DNA from: Phyllostachys edulis
Lineage: Eukaryota; Streptophyta; Magnoliopsida; Poales; Poaceae
NCBI GenBank assembly: GCA_036346405.1
Contig: CM070548.1
Coordinates: 60,014,611 to 60,078,610, forward strand
Reading direction: 5' to 3'
DNA length: 64,000 nt
Made by a program: the position numbers and the translations under genes. Below, one piece after another: positions 12,545 through 23,554 of the stretch. The notes beneath the pieces are model-generated. The model saw nothing but the letters and a program-made list of their open reading frames with translations. It did no database searches and was not told the DNA's origin. Position 1 is the first letter of the stretch, and each line of letters begins with the position of its first letter.

Positions 12545-13063
12545 AACTCTCGACCCCCGAGTGCCTTGTTTGACACACACTCGGGAAAGAAATTAAATTT
12601 CCCGAGTGTTCTAGGTCTACATACACTCGGGAAATTTGAGTGATAGCGTCGGGAAAGGATGGCCACGTGGCTATATTTTCCGAGTGTTTACACTTGGGGG
12701 GCACTCGGCAAACAAAAAAGTTTCCCGAGTGTTCAGGACAAAAGCACTCGGGAACAATCTACTATTCGTGAGTGTCCTTGGTCGACATACACTCGGGAAA
12801 GTATTCCGTTACGGTGGGGAACCCGTTGTGTGAACTATTCTCCTGAGTGTTTTAGGTTTCCCGAGTGTAACCCTGAACACTAGAGAAAGTTATTTCTTCC
12901 GAGTGTAAATCTCGGGAACACTCGGGAAACCAGTTTGAATCCTGACTAAACTATCCCGAGTGGTTTTTCCCGACGGTCGACCTTGGGGAATTATTTTACC
13001 GAGTGTTTTGGGGACTTTCCCGAGTGTTTCGGGCACTCGGGAAAATACCGGTTTCTAGTAGTG
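12545..13063. repeat. 3' subterminal repeat region of CACTA element 1
   Basis: At least 15 copies of CCCGAGTGT or ACACTCGGGA in both orientations, ending in the terminal inverted repeat at 13063. They are the counterpart of the array at 386-660 and confirm that both ends belong to one element. Confidence 0.9.
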
Positions 13064-13066
13064 ATA

Positions 13067-14600
13067 TTATTTACGCATTTGAAGTACATGAATTAATCCC
13101 ATTGAGATTGTAGGATGCACAAACCTGTATTATACGCCAAAAAAGCCAACCGAACTGTTAGGTAATCCCCTAAAAACTTTCGCTATTGTAATTATATCAT
13201 AAATAGAGAATCCGGTGCATTCTTTAAAGCGATATTCGTGAAACTGGATGATACATGAGGAGAAGCTGATAAATCTTTTTGTTATCCTATTTGGGACAGA
13301 GACTTTCTGGTGACATACCAAACGATTGAGTTGTTAGAATCTGGGATATAAAGAGTTGAACACTACGAACAGAAGTTAAAACTGTGGTGTTGTAATCAAA
13401 GAAATGCTATCTATGATAATTGGGAGAACAAATCCGAATTAGTTGTTTGCATGCTCTGGACATTCTAGCATCAGTTAAAAATTGAGACATTAAATGTGTT
13501 ACTTTGTAATTCAATACGTGCAACCAATTGTAATTGTGTTTTGAAGGGAAAATGAGAAAGCTTTTATAGGGTAAATGAGAAAGCAGCATATGTTATTGTC
13601 TAACTTATTTTAATAGTATGGTACTACTAAACGCGAAATGTAGCTACAAATACTCTTTGAAGGCAATATATTTTTCCTTCTTTTTCTGAAAATCAATCTT
13701 TCAAAGATTATCATGACTGTCAAACGGAATGGGTAAATGAGTGAATCGAAGGTTCATAGCTGGAAGAACTCTCAATCTTGTGGAATCACCCTCAAAACAT
13801 TCTCAACACTAACAAGTTGTATTTTTTTCGTTAATATGTGAGGCTATGCCAAACATGCTATAACAAACCAAGTGCTACTATTAATCGAGAAAGCATGTAT
13901 TAAGCTAATATTGTATAGGAGAGTAATTACTATCGCTAATTGATAAAACAGATATTATGAAAAAAAAAATATCAGTAATATAATATGCAGCAGCATGGTA
14001 TAAGACACATACAAGTACCGACATATGTTCTTAGGTAGTATATGGTTTGTACAATCTAATAGAACAATCTAGCAGTAGCTTTTGGCTATCAGTCATGGAG
14101 AATCACAAAAAAAAAAAAAAGAAGCAGAAGCATCTGAGTAAGTAGAGGAGTTCAATAAGGGCACACAATATAATGCATATTTTTTTTGGATAACGAAGAT
14201 CATATCTTTTTTTTGGGTGAAATCCTTTAAAAAAGATTTTGCTAAGTTTAATTGCAATCAATTAGAAGAATAGATAAGAACTATTGTAGTTCCTTACCGG
14301 TTTTTCCTCATTGTATTTTTCTTTCTTTTTATTTAGAACTTTTTTATACGTAGTTTTATTTAACTAACAATAAATCAACCAAGTATGTCAGCATGGACGA
14401 CCAATATTCGTATTGATACACTTTGAGAACCTTCACTGTGATATCAGGTCGGAAAATGCTCAATGATTAATTACTAATCAACTATGAAACAAACATAGAA
14501 TGACAAAACTGGTATTCTAGAATACAAAAAATCCAATGGCAATGCACAAGTGCATTTGTGCCACTTACATATCAATCTGTTATTTTTTATGTCTATAAAG
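13067..14600. other. Unassigned AT-rich intergenic sequence
   Basis: No gene, long repeat or transposon end is recognised. Short open frames of 60-65 codons on the minus strand show no domain signature. Poly-A/T tracts occur near 13955 and 14105. Confidence 0.4.
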
Positions 14601-15343
14601 CTAGAAATTTATCTCTACTGTATAGTTTCCATCAGAGCATAAATAGTTTATAATCCTTTTTTGGCACCTAAATGACATAACAATGTTTAGAGACTTGGAC
14701 TGCAGAGTAAGACAACAAATAATGGGTATGCAATAAGGAATTACTTGAATAAAGTACCACCAAGCAAATGTCAAGCTGTTGACTGCCAAGAAGACTGTCC
14801 CTTGTAGCTGATTGGTTGTGATCTCTATACGTGCCTCCTTGTGGTGCTGCTGAATGGAATTCCACAAATGCATTGCTCTGCCCTTGTAGAGGTTGATGAG
14901 GATTGTGCCTCTAATAGTGAGGAGAACAACTGTGATCTTCAGTGGTCCTGCCTTGCTACCAATTTGGCATGTCTCCATTCTAATACATAAGCACACATGC
15001 ATGTATCTATGGAATGCAAGATAACAGAAACATTTCTTTCTTCTTTTGGTGAGGATAATAGAAAGATCTCAATGTGTGACTTGGGGTTAGTTTGCGAAAC
15101 AAAAAGTGTATTGATTTTTTCAGAGTAACAACATCTGAATTAGAATGTGAAAGACAGAGAAATGGTATACCTTAAAATGAGGGGAAGAATAAAGGTGACC
15201 AAAGGAATCATACTCAGAAAGACGATAGCGTAGAATGGCGTAGTATCCCGGAGACCATAGCAGTCTAGGGTCAATGGTACTACGTATTTGCATGACTTGC
15301 AGATGTGTGAGGGGCGTGTCAATGAACTATGAGCCTCATGCAT
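14601..15343 (-). pseudogene. Two-exon membrane-protein-like gene fragment, family not recognised
   Basis: On the minus strand, an exon from about 15343 to 15174 encodes MHEAHSSLTRP, then YGLRDTTPFYAIVFLSMI and a hydrophobic stretch ending LPLILR. It is followed by a good donor (AAG|GTATAC). After about 200 bp a second open segment (about 14970-14750) reads GPLKITVVLLTIRGTILIN, then LWNSIQQHHKEARIEI and TTNQLQGTVFLAVNSLTFA. Hydrophobic segments alternate with charged ones, suggesting a multi-pass membrane protein. The pattern vaguely recalls plant DUF599 proteins, but I would not assign it. It may be a real low-expressed gene, a relic, or a captured fragment; no 3' end with a convincing stop and exon context is visible. 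Confidence 0.4.
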
Positions 15344-17149
15344 GGCTAATCATGAGTTTCAAGATGTTCTTAAGTCTTATTTGTCTATTTCTGAAGTGTT
15401 ACTAACTATATAAACTCACCATGTATTTTTCATTGTCTGTAGGTACTTGAGAATGACCATGGAACGCGGCATGAGGCCAATGCCTGGCATTGTTGGTCCG
15501 GTAACCTCCGGTCCAAAGGTAGTAGTTCTTTCTCAAGGTAGCTAAGGCAACTACCAATGTCTAATATATTGTCTCGTAGGTTGGTAGCTAATACTGATGC
15601 TTTTTTTTAGAATTGGGATTTGTGTCTTATATCTAATATACCTCTGTTCTCAACAATTACCTATTATGTTGAAAACATTCCCAGAATACACTTTCATTGA
15701 ATCGCTATTTCTTTCTAATTTTTCATCAGACTGTGTCACATCCATGCAAGTCATAAAGATTCTCATTGCTTGTAATTTTTTGTTCTTGGCACGAGAAGAA
15801 GGCGACAATAACAGCAAGACTTTATGACATGAAAAGAACACAAAGGGATCACAGGGAACTGGAAAATATCATATTCATGTTTTTTGAAAGGCAGCCGAAT
15901 TGGTGAGTAAAGTGCAAAAAAGGAAGGGTGAAACAAAGTAGTTATGGTTTCTTCATTCATATATTTTCTTGAACCGAGTTTCTATGACTAACAGTGTTGT
16001 GCAAGCTTTGAAGTACTGTAGAGTATTAAGTAAGGCAGTAAAGCATGTTCAGAGAGGATACCACTTTGGTTGCGAAATGATTTTGTAGACATTATTGACG
16101 ACTGTACTCATGTATATGCATTTAGAAACTACTATGCGGTAAAGAAGGACAATGCTGGGAAAAAACTTCGAGAAAGATCGGAGACAATAGTATATGGTAA
16201 CCAAAATAACACTAAAGGCGCATTTCAACCTACCACTAAAGAACAATACCTTTCAAATTTAAGTTATTTGTGTCACACCAATTAAGTAGACATCGAGCTG
16301 CACGATCAAACATTTAATGAAAAGAAACATGGCATTTACATGCCTGAAAAAATATAATTGATATTACAGGTAGCTAGTTAACACATCAAGTCTCTCACAT
16401 ACTACTTCCAACTCCATTTCACAAAAATGTGTTTGATCATGCAAAATTCGATCATAGATCCCAATAAATGCGTAAACCATGAAAGAACAAAAGAGGAGGC
16501 AATAACACCAAGATTGTTATTGCTGACAAAAGGTAGTGAAAGTGTAGGGACATAAAAGGATAATTTAGACATCCACGAAACATTAAATACAAAAAATAAT
16601 GCTATTTTAGATAAAAACAAGTTTTTGGTGACTCAACGTCTACATCAAACGGTGAACAATGTCAACAAGTGCAACCAACCGCTCTGTGAACTCCAGAATT
16701 GAATTTAATATAATGTAAAGGACCTGACCTAGTACAGGAGTGAACTTGTATTTGACCTGAGCTTATTAGGCACAAAAAATAACAGCTAGCAACAACAGAT
16801 TATATGTTTTTTTCATGTGGATGGAAGGCATAGGCACAAACTAACGTATCCATTCGGCCCTGGCATGTTCAATGATAAAAGCATGATATACGTTGTACAA
16901 AAACTAAAATGTGAAAACTCCAATATGTTAGCAAACAATGACTCTACCTGGAATAATTAGAGAATGACTTTGAGGCTACCAAAAATTAACTAGAAACTAT
17001 TGAACAGATCGCTGAGAAGAAATAAATATGTGTAACTTTACAAGCTGCAGGATATGATAAGTATAGGAAAAATTTTAGCAGTGATTCATTATCAACCTAA
17101 GTACGATTTACAATCTGGATCATAATACGATGTTTGTAGAGAATACTAC
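15344..17149. other. Unassigned intergenic sequence
   Basis: Nothing firmly recognisable. Short exon-like open stretches on plus include 15443-15540 (MTMERGMRPMPGIVGPV) and 16070-16285 (NDFVDIIDDCTHVYAF), neither with a known domain. No transposon termini were found. Confidence 0.35.
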
Positions 17150-17330
17150 CACTCAACAAAACCATGACGGTCTTACTCCCAATGGCTCGATGCTGTTTTA
17201 GGGACATCATTTCTCCGTGTTCGTGGTCTGCATACAACAAACCCACCAACACCAATCGGAATAATCGTGGTTTCAGCGCTACCAGCAACCATCACATCAG
17301 CATCACCTCTGCGAATATAGTCTGCTTGGA
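17150..17330 (-). pseudogene. Fragment of plastid 3-ketoacyl-ACP synthase I (KAS I)
   Basis: The minus-strand translation contains YIRRGDADVMVAGSAETTI followed by IPIGVGGFVVCR, then in a shifted frame ALKPR/ALST-like residues, NDVPKTASSHWE and DRHGF. This matches the part of plant KAS I after the catalytic Cys region (an HIRRGEAD, VIVAGGTE, IPIGLGGF, NDDP and DRDGF series). KAS I condenses malonyl-ACP with growing acyl-ACP in plastid fatty-acid synthesis. Only about 55 codons are present; the catalytic Cys and both His residues are absent, and at least one frameshift and a later stop break it. No neighbouring KAS exons were found on either side. It is a relic or captured piece, not a gene. 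Confidence 0.8.
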
Positions 17331-17369
17331 CCCATGAAACCAACAAGATCCATCTCAAAATTGACATAG

Positions 17370-18682
17370 GATCAGAGAGAGAGAGAGAGAGACTCTACCT
17401 TTCCCGCGGCTTTGGCCTTCCACCCCGCCCCTGTTGACGCGTTCGCCACGGACACTGGGATGAAGCATGCATCTGACCAATTGGACACTAAACAGTGCAC
17501 ATTGACTATCATAGCCAATTGTTGTGTCTATTGAAACAATTCAATTTAGCAAGAAATTAGGAGGCGTCGGAAGAGGAGGCTCACCTCTTCTCACGGTGAC
17601 CCTGCGGTCGAAGAACCGTACCGCATCGAGGCCTCTAGTCACGGTGCGTAGGATATCATCCTGCAACAACTATTTGTAGGCAGCCATAAACGCAAAGCAG
17701 ATCAATAACCGAAGGAAAAGCTCATCAAATAGAACTCATAGTGCGAGTTCACGGGCCGAGCAGGGGTTGCAGAAGCGACCGGAGCGGTCGACCTTGGCGT
17801 GCTGCGACGGGCGCGGGCGGTAGGTGGGAGACGACCAGCGGCACGCGGGAGGAGGAGAAGGCCCGGGACGACGGTAGTAGGGGTCCGGTTGCTGTGCCCC
17901 GAGGTGAGGCTCGTGAGGAGGTGGTGGTGGGGTGTAGGCACTGTGGAAGACAAAGTGGAGGGGGAGGAGGAGAAGTTGGAGACGGCAGCCAGCGCTTCCA
18001 TTCTGTTGGGCGTGGTGGCTGCCGCGAAGGGAGAAGGGGACAAAGTGGAGGAGGAGGAGAAGGTGGAGACGGCAGCTAGTGCTTCCATTCTATTGGGCGT
18101 GGTAGCTGTCGCGGAGGGAGAAGGGGAAGGGAGATGTAGCGAGGAGGAGGCGGTGGGATGAGGCGGCGTCACGAGGACGAGAAAGGGGGCGTTGCTGAGA
18201 GGGGAGGAGAAGGCGGTGCGTGGGGAACGGCAAGCCTGTGATGGGAGAGGGGAGGCGGTGCATGGCGAAGGTGGACGCGACGATGCAGAGAGGGGAGCAG
18301 ACAGTGAAGAGGCAGGGGAAGGGGAAGCGGCGGCAGGGAGGGAGCGGAGGGACAAGAAGGAACGGGAGGAGAGGAGAGAGCGGCGCGGCCGACACGGACA
18401 AAGGTCAGTGAGAGGAAAGGAATCAGGAGCTCTCCACTGGGCTCGGTGGGCGAGGAGAAGAGCAGACGGAGGGAAAGGAACGAGAAGAATCGCGAGGCTC
18501 GCTCCGCTGGCCGTAATCAGTACACTTGCCATGATCAAACGATGACCAACCTGCTCGCACACGATTGGCGAAAATTCGGGAACTACCGAAAGATTCAAGG
18601 AGAGGCCAACAATCTCATGTGACTTAATAATAGGTAAGATATGTCAGTGTGCGAATGGGATGGAACTTGGAAGAGATTATTG
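17370..18682. other. GC-rich unassigned block with tandem duplication
   Basis: A (GA)n tract (17374-17391) precedes a strongly GC-rich, purine-skewed stretch (17750-18480). An imperfect duplication of about 100 bp occurs at about 17965-18120, each copy containing GCTTCCATTCT and TTGGGCGTGGT. Long open frames on both strands reflect composition and have no domain. It may be the 5' region of a decayed gene on the minus strand. 18683-18687 (AATAC) is the left target-site duplication of the copia element. Confidence 0.4.
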
Positions 18683-18687
18683 AATAC

Positions 18688-18958
18688 TGTTGGGAAACCA
18701 TGGGTCTGGCCCAGCAGCCGGCCCATAGGTGAGCGCCCCATCCAAATCCTAGCAGGGTCTCTAGCCTATAAATAGGGGGTGCTATTCATTATAAAAGGTC
18801 GATCGATTGATGAAGGAATAAAAAGAAGCAAGAAGCCCTGTATATCTCTATGTTCAATCTACTATTCTGTTCTTGTGTTCTTGCATTGTTCTTACGATTC
18901 TGAGTTTGTCTACGAGGTAATCGCTCAGACTGGACTCATCAGCGACGGTTCCTCAACA
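18688..18958 (+). repeat. 5' LTR of the copia element
   Basis: 271 bp, TG at the start and CA at the end. It contains a TATA-box-like CTATAAATAGGG near 18770, the likely Pol II start region. Immediately after it, CGTTATCAGCACG (18959-18971) occupies the primer-binding-site position, a motif common after LTRs of this copia type. Confidence 0.9.
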
Positions 18959-20590
18959 CGTTATCAGCACGATCGACTCTCCTCGAATCGAAAGGTAATT
19001 GTCGAAGAACAACACTCGTAGATCGAATCATTTTTTCTTTCTAGATTGCTTTCAATTCTGCAAATTTGGCTTTCTAGATTGTATCATATGGTGCAAATCC
19101 GCTCTAATCTACCGCGAGCCGACTTGAAGTTGCCGGCACAATGTCGATTAGTAGATTGCATGAAAAAGTGGATGTTGATTGTACCGTAGATTGGAAATTG
19201 CAAATATGTTCTAATCTACTGCGAGCTGACTTGAAGTCGCTGGCCAAGCCGATCGGTAATTGCATGAACGATAATTGCATGATCAGTAGTACAGGACGAA
19301 CAGTACACATATTACATGAACAACAACAGAAAAAAGGGCCGACGGTCGGCACTATAAAGTCATCTGTTCTTGCCGCGTCCATGGCGCCACCTGCATGTGG
19401 CCGCTTGGCAGGTGTGCCACCGCGTCATGATCCGCGCAACGGCCCGTAGCTCGCACGCGCAAGAGCCGTCGGTCTCGCAGGCCGCATCGCTCACACCTCT
19501 GCCTAAAGCCGGCACCGTCGCCTTGGAGCCACCACCGGCCATAGAGTCGCGCCCGCCCACCCGTCGGCACCGCACCACCCGAAGTGAGAAAAAAAGGGAG
19601 AGGGGAAGATGGGTGGTGACGGTGCTCGCACACCTCATAGCGCCGCCGGCCCCACCCGCCTTCGGCCGCCTCGCAGCGCCGCTAGTCTGCCGCTCTGGCG
19701 CCTCACCAGTGCCGGCCGCTCGCTTGCCTCCCGCCTCCTCGCAACGCCGACCACCTCGCTCGCCTCGGCCACCCTGCGCGCCGGCCGCCCGTAGGCTGTC
19801 GCATGGCCCGCTGGCCACCGCATGGCCGCTGAGTCGTCACCACCATGTACCGCACCAAGGCCACCTTCTGACCACCACCGGTGCTTTTGAGCCGTGCCTT
19901 GGGTGCCTTTTTGGAGCCGCCGCCGCATGGAGCACGAGGCGAAACCCTATCCACCCTACCTGCGTTGAAGACAAGCCAAAGGTGGGCCAGAATGGGCCAA
20001 AGAGGCCTAATGGGCCAAGAAAGCCGAATGGGCCATGTGGCGCGGCCCAACAATCGGAATTCCGAAAGAAAGGGCCCATTGGAATCCCAAAAAAAAGGAA
20101 AAAAAGGGGAGGGTGCGGATGAAAATCCCAAAATTTTGCAGATTAACCCTTGGAATTCTGAAAATTATGAGGAAGTTTCGTGAATAAGAAAATTTTACAG
20201 AAAACCCCCCTAGAAATTGGAAAATTACGCGAAAATTGTTCTCAGAACTGAAATTTCACAATTTAACCCCTGAAAATTGCAGAATTTGCCAAAAATTCAT
20301 ATTCTAGTAGAAAAGGGCCTCGGGAATTCAAATTTTGAACAGTTTTAAACTTTTGAAGCATGTTTAACTTTGTTATTGTTATTTCTATGAAATTTATTTA
20401 TTGTATTTACTGTTTTGATTATCTGTGATTGTTTATATTGCTTTTAATCACTGAAAATAGCAGTAAATCATGAAAAATGCATGGAAAAATACAGGATCAC
20501 GAACCAGGAGTTCAAAGAGCATTATGAGAATTTTGCAACCATTTCATGTAAATTACCAGCACTAATCTTATGAACTCTTTGCATGAATAT
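18959..20590 (+). other. Untranslated leader of the copia element
   Basis: This region lies between the 5' LTR and gag. It holds a near-duplicate of about 40 bp (CGCTCTAATCTACCGCGAGC near 19100 and TTCTAATCTACTGCGAGCTG near 19208), a GC-rich tract (19370-19960), and repeated ATGGGCC motifs near 19988-20036. The GC-rich part is open in several frames on both strands with no domain and is probably not coding. Confidence 0.6.
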
Positions 20591-21488
20591 GGAAATGACT
20601 CGCATCACGAACCAGGAGTTCGAAGAACTGACCCAGCATGGCCAGAATTTGTACAAGTCTTCAACTCTGTGATAATGTAATCATGAATGAGCAGAAGATT
20701 GAGAAGTCTCTCTACCTTTCACCCAAATGCGGTGCAATCCGCACGCAACTATCGTTAAGGCGGCTATAAGGAGTATGCCGAACTGATTGACATAATGCAA
20801 GTTGCAGAAGCTCAAGATGAGGTTCTAAGGAAGAGCTACATCTCACAGTCACCTAGTAGCAATGTTGACCATGAAGCCAATGCTAGCAGCTACTAGGTGA
20901 TGAAGCCTCTCACGAAGGAGAGGGGCAAGAAGAGTAAGGTCGTGGGTCATACGTTACTGATGCTTTCCAGTCTAAGAAGAAGGGCATATGATAGCATGAG
21001 GCACGCCTCGCCATTGCAGGCACGAAGGATCCACATTCATTAGTTGCACTCATGGATGTGGACAGCCTAGTAGCAGGCCCCTATCATCCCTCCTTTGGAC
21101 ATCGCAGCGGTCACAGCCGTAGTTGCCCAAGAGGAGAAGATCACCATGGAGCAGATTGAGGCAGAAGTTTCTGAATACTTCGCTGATTCGATCTAGTGCA
21201 CGCATTGCACTTGGATCTTTTATAGTAATTTGCAGTTTGTAATTGAAGCAGAATATTGAATTATTTTATTCTTTGAATAATGGTTGTAAGCTCTAGGAGA
21301 GCAAAGCATTAAATTCTTATGATGAGTCCTGCAAGACTTATTCCCTTATTTATAATAGCAAGTTATGTTCTGATATCTTAAGTACTTTATTTATGTGTTG
21401 CTTGCTTTTTGCTGCATATTAATAAAGTATATTATATTAGAACGCGTGTGGCGCCCTATGGAGGAATTGTGCTTAGCAGGGTAGCGAC
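20590..21488 (+). pseudogene. Copia gag (decayed)
   Basis: A start-like stretch reads MEMTRITNQEFEEL (about 20590), typical of gag in this copia group, followed by broken frames that include YSELIDIM-like and QVAEAQDEVLRKSY residues near 20770-20840 and a Lys-rich tail near 20900-20945. No zinc knuckle is legible. Several stops and shifts are present. The product would form the particle shell. An upstream partial repeat of the start region (CACGAACCAGGAGTTC at about 20498 and 20607) shows a local duplication. Confidence 0.7.
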
Positions 21489-21496
21489 ACAACGAA

Positions 21497-21788
21497 TAGA
21501 CCTGTTCAAAGGTTTGGGCCAAACCGAGCTCTGGTCGGGCTTGAAAAGCCCCAAAAATCAAGAGGCCAGAGCTCACCGTCTTAGAAAAAACATATTTCCT
21601 GTTTAAAATATATTATTTTAATCATTTTTTGGAAAAAAAACTAATATTTAATTCATTTTCAGCATTAAATAAATATAATTCTATTTTTAATTCTTTTTAT
21701 CGGGATTTCGGGCCGGGCCGGGCTTCCTTCGGACCAGATTTCCGGTCCCAAGCCCGTCCCGACGGGCCGGGCGCCATGAACAGGTCTA
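21497..21788. mobile_element. hAT-type MITE, 292 bp
   Basis: Perfect 12-bp terminal inverted repeats TAGACCTGTTCA ... TGAACAGGTCTA, and a perfect 8-bp target-site duplication ACAACGAA (21489-21496 and 21789-21796), as expected for hAT elements. The interior has GGGCCGGGC-type palindromic GC tracts and no coding capacity. It lies inside the copia gag-protease region, so it is younger than that element. Confidence 0.95.
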
Positions 21789-23110
21789 ACAACGAATACC
21801 ACCTTGAGAGAGATGAAATTCTTTTAGTCGATCGGCAAGAATGTTGGTAGTCTTACGACAATCGTAGGCAGCGATACTTGTATAATAGGCTCGGGAAGGG
21901 CCGCAATTATACTCCTAATGGGCACAACTTTGGTCATTGAAGAAGCCTTGTTGTACCCAGAATCGACTAGAACTCTTAAGGATATTTGCGCTAACGGTTT
22001 CCACGTAGAGACTGAAGAAGAGTATGGTAAGGAATACCTGCTCATTACAAAGCGTGAAGAAAGTAGAAAAATGGTATCAGAATGACTTTCTTCATTTGAA
22101 ACTGGGCTATACTACATTAATGTTAAGGCATCTGCAGCCTATACTGCCCGAAAAACCGTATTTAGAAGCTCTGAACCTTTTTTTATCTCTCGCATGATAG
22201 ATAATGCCACCTAGGTCTTAGGATGATGAGAAATACAATTAATAATTTATAGGGACATAATGTCAATGTAAAGAATTTCTCGAATCAGGAAGATTTTGTG
22301 TGCACCATATGTGCCCCTAGGAATTTAATTACTAAACCTTCTGCTCTGAAAGCGAAGGATAAAGTCTCTGCATTCCTGGACCGTATCCAGGGAGACTTTT
22401 GCGATCCTATACGGCCCCTATAAGAGCTATTTAGGTATTTATAGTGCTCATCGATGCTTCATCAAAATGGTCGCATGTATGTTTATTGTCTACGAGAAAC
22501 TATGCTTTTGCAAAGTTAATCTCGCAGATAATAAAAATTAAGAATAATTTCCTTGATCATCATGCGAAGTCCACCAGAATAGACAACACTAGATAATTTA
22601 CTTCAAATGCATTTGATGATTATTGTATGGCAATGGGAATTAAAGTTGAGCATTCCGTACCATATGTCCACACTCAGAATGGACTAGCAAAGACATTAAT
22701 TAAAAGGATTAAAGTTTTGTCTGACCACTTTGAAGAATTGTAATTTACCAATTACATGTTAGGGACACGCAGTCCTGCTCGCAGCAACTCTCATCAATTT
22801 TAGATCGTCGACATATAATATCCATTCACCTATGCAACTAGTGCAAGGGTCAGCACCGAAAATTTCTCATCTTTGAAGACTTGATTGTAAGGTTTATGTA
22901 CCTATACCGCCACCACAGCGAACAACAATGAGCCTTCTCCAAAAGTCTAGGATATACGTTGGTTATGAAACAACATCCTCAATCAGGTATTTAGACCCTA
23001 TGACGAGAGATTTGCATACTGTCCGATTCACTGATAGTATATTAGATGAGAATAGTTTCCTATCATTAGGGGGAGGAAATCAACCCCTTGATGAAAAATA
23101 TCGGAAATAG
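21789..23110 (+). pseudogene. Copia protease and integrase (decayed)
   Basis: Protease-end and pre-integrase residues can be followed through frame changes: SDTCIIGSGRAAI, LYPESTRTLKDICANGFHVE and KEYLLITK (21875-22060). Integrase pieces follow: DFVCTICAPRNLI (22290), FLDRIQGDFCDPI (22375), then the segment around the third catalytic position reading EHSVPYVHTQNGLA (about 22648-22690), and finally a GYETTSSIRYLDPMTRDLHT tail ending GGGNQP near 23085. The catalytic Asp region (normally RLDN) reads RIDNTR followed by a stop. Many nonsense and frameshift changes make it non-functional. Confidence 0.85.
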
Positions 23111-23554
23111 AGAGAAGTCTAGAAGATAATTAAAGTCCAGAATATAATTGAAATCCATGCACATGACCCACACATTAGTGAAGCAAATATTGAAGTCCAG
23201 AAGATAATTGAAGTCTAGAAGACAATTGAAGTCCATAAGATAATTGATTTGCAAGCATTAGCAAATCAATTGCTTGACCACTTTAGTGATTTGAAGAGCA
23301 TGACTAATTCGCACATGCCTATACGCAATGCACTGGATAGGGTTGAAATACCAATGAAGGTATCCCTAATCCCATCCTAAGGCCTTAGAAAGGACGAGAA
23401 CTCCGGCCCCTCGAATTCGAAGTAACCGGGGACACCTAGTGAAAAAGGATGAGAAAGACTTGACACAGCCGATCACCGAAGTTCCCTAGAACTAGAAGGG
23501 GAGCCAATTGAGACCTGACACCAGTATGGCACCTTTAGAAAAGGCATACCAGAA
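23111..23554 (+). other. Spacer with degenerate short tandem repeats in copia pol
   Basis: An AAGATAATTGAAGTCCAG-like unit of about 18 bp is repeated, roughly six to eight degenerate copies between 23117 and 23250. It corresponds to the variable linker between integrase and reverse transcriptase. No function is implied. Confidence 0.6.

Larger units (their letters stand above)
386..13063 (+). mobile_element. Full-length CACTA (En/Spm) DNA transposon, 12.68 kb
   Basis: The element starts with CACTACCAGAAATAG at 386 and ends at 13063 with a sequence whose reverse complement begins CACTACTAGAAACCGG, so the terminal inverted repeat is about 13-16 bp. It is flanked by the 3-bp direct repeat ATA (383-385 and 13064-13066), as expected for this superfamily. 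Both subterminal regions carry many copies of CCGAGTGT/ACACTCGG. Between them lie, on the plus strand, a TNPD-type transposase gene (tnp2, DUF4218 and DUF4216 modules) and a second gene resembling TNPA/Transposase_24. Both genes are broken by stops and frameshifts, so the copy looks non-functional as a source of transposase, although its ends look intact enough to be mobilised in trans. Coding strand defines the orientation. Confidence 0.95.

Noticed and set aside
17702..18598. 298-codon minus-strand open frame rich in Ser, Pro and Ala
   Set aside because: Low-complexity GC-rich sequence with an internal duplication and open frames on both strands; no domain or splice context supports it.
19370..20122. 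250-codon plus-strand open frame inside the copia element
   Set aside because: It lies in the untranslated leader between LTR and gag, is GC-rich, and overlaps equally long open frames on the other strand.
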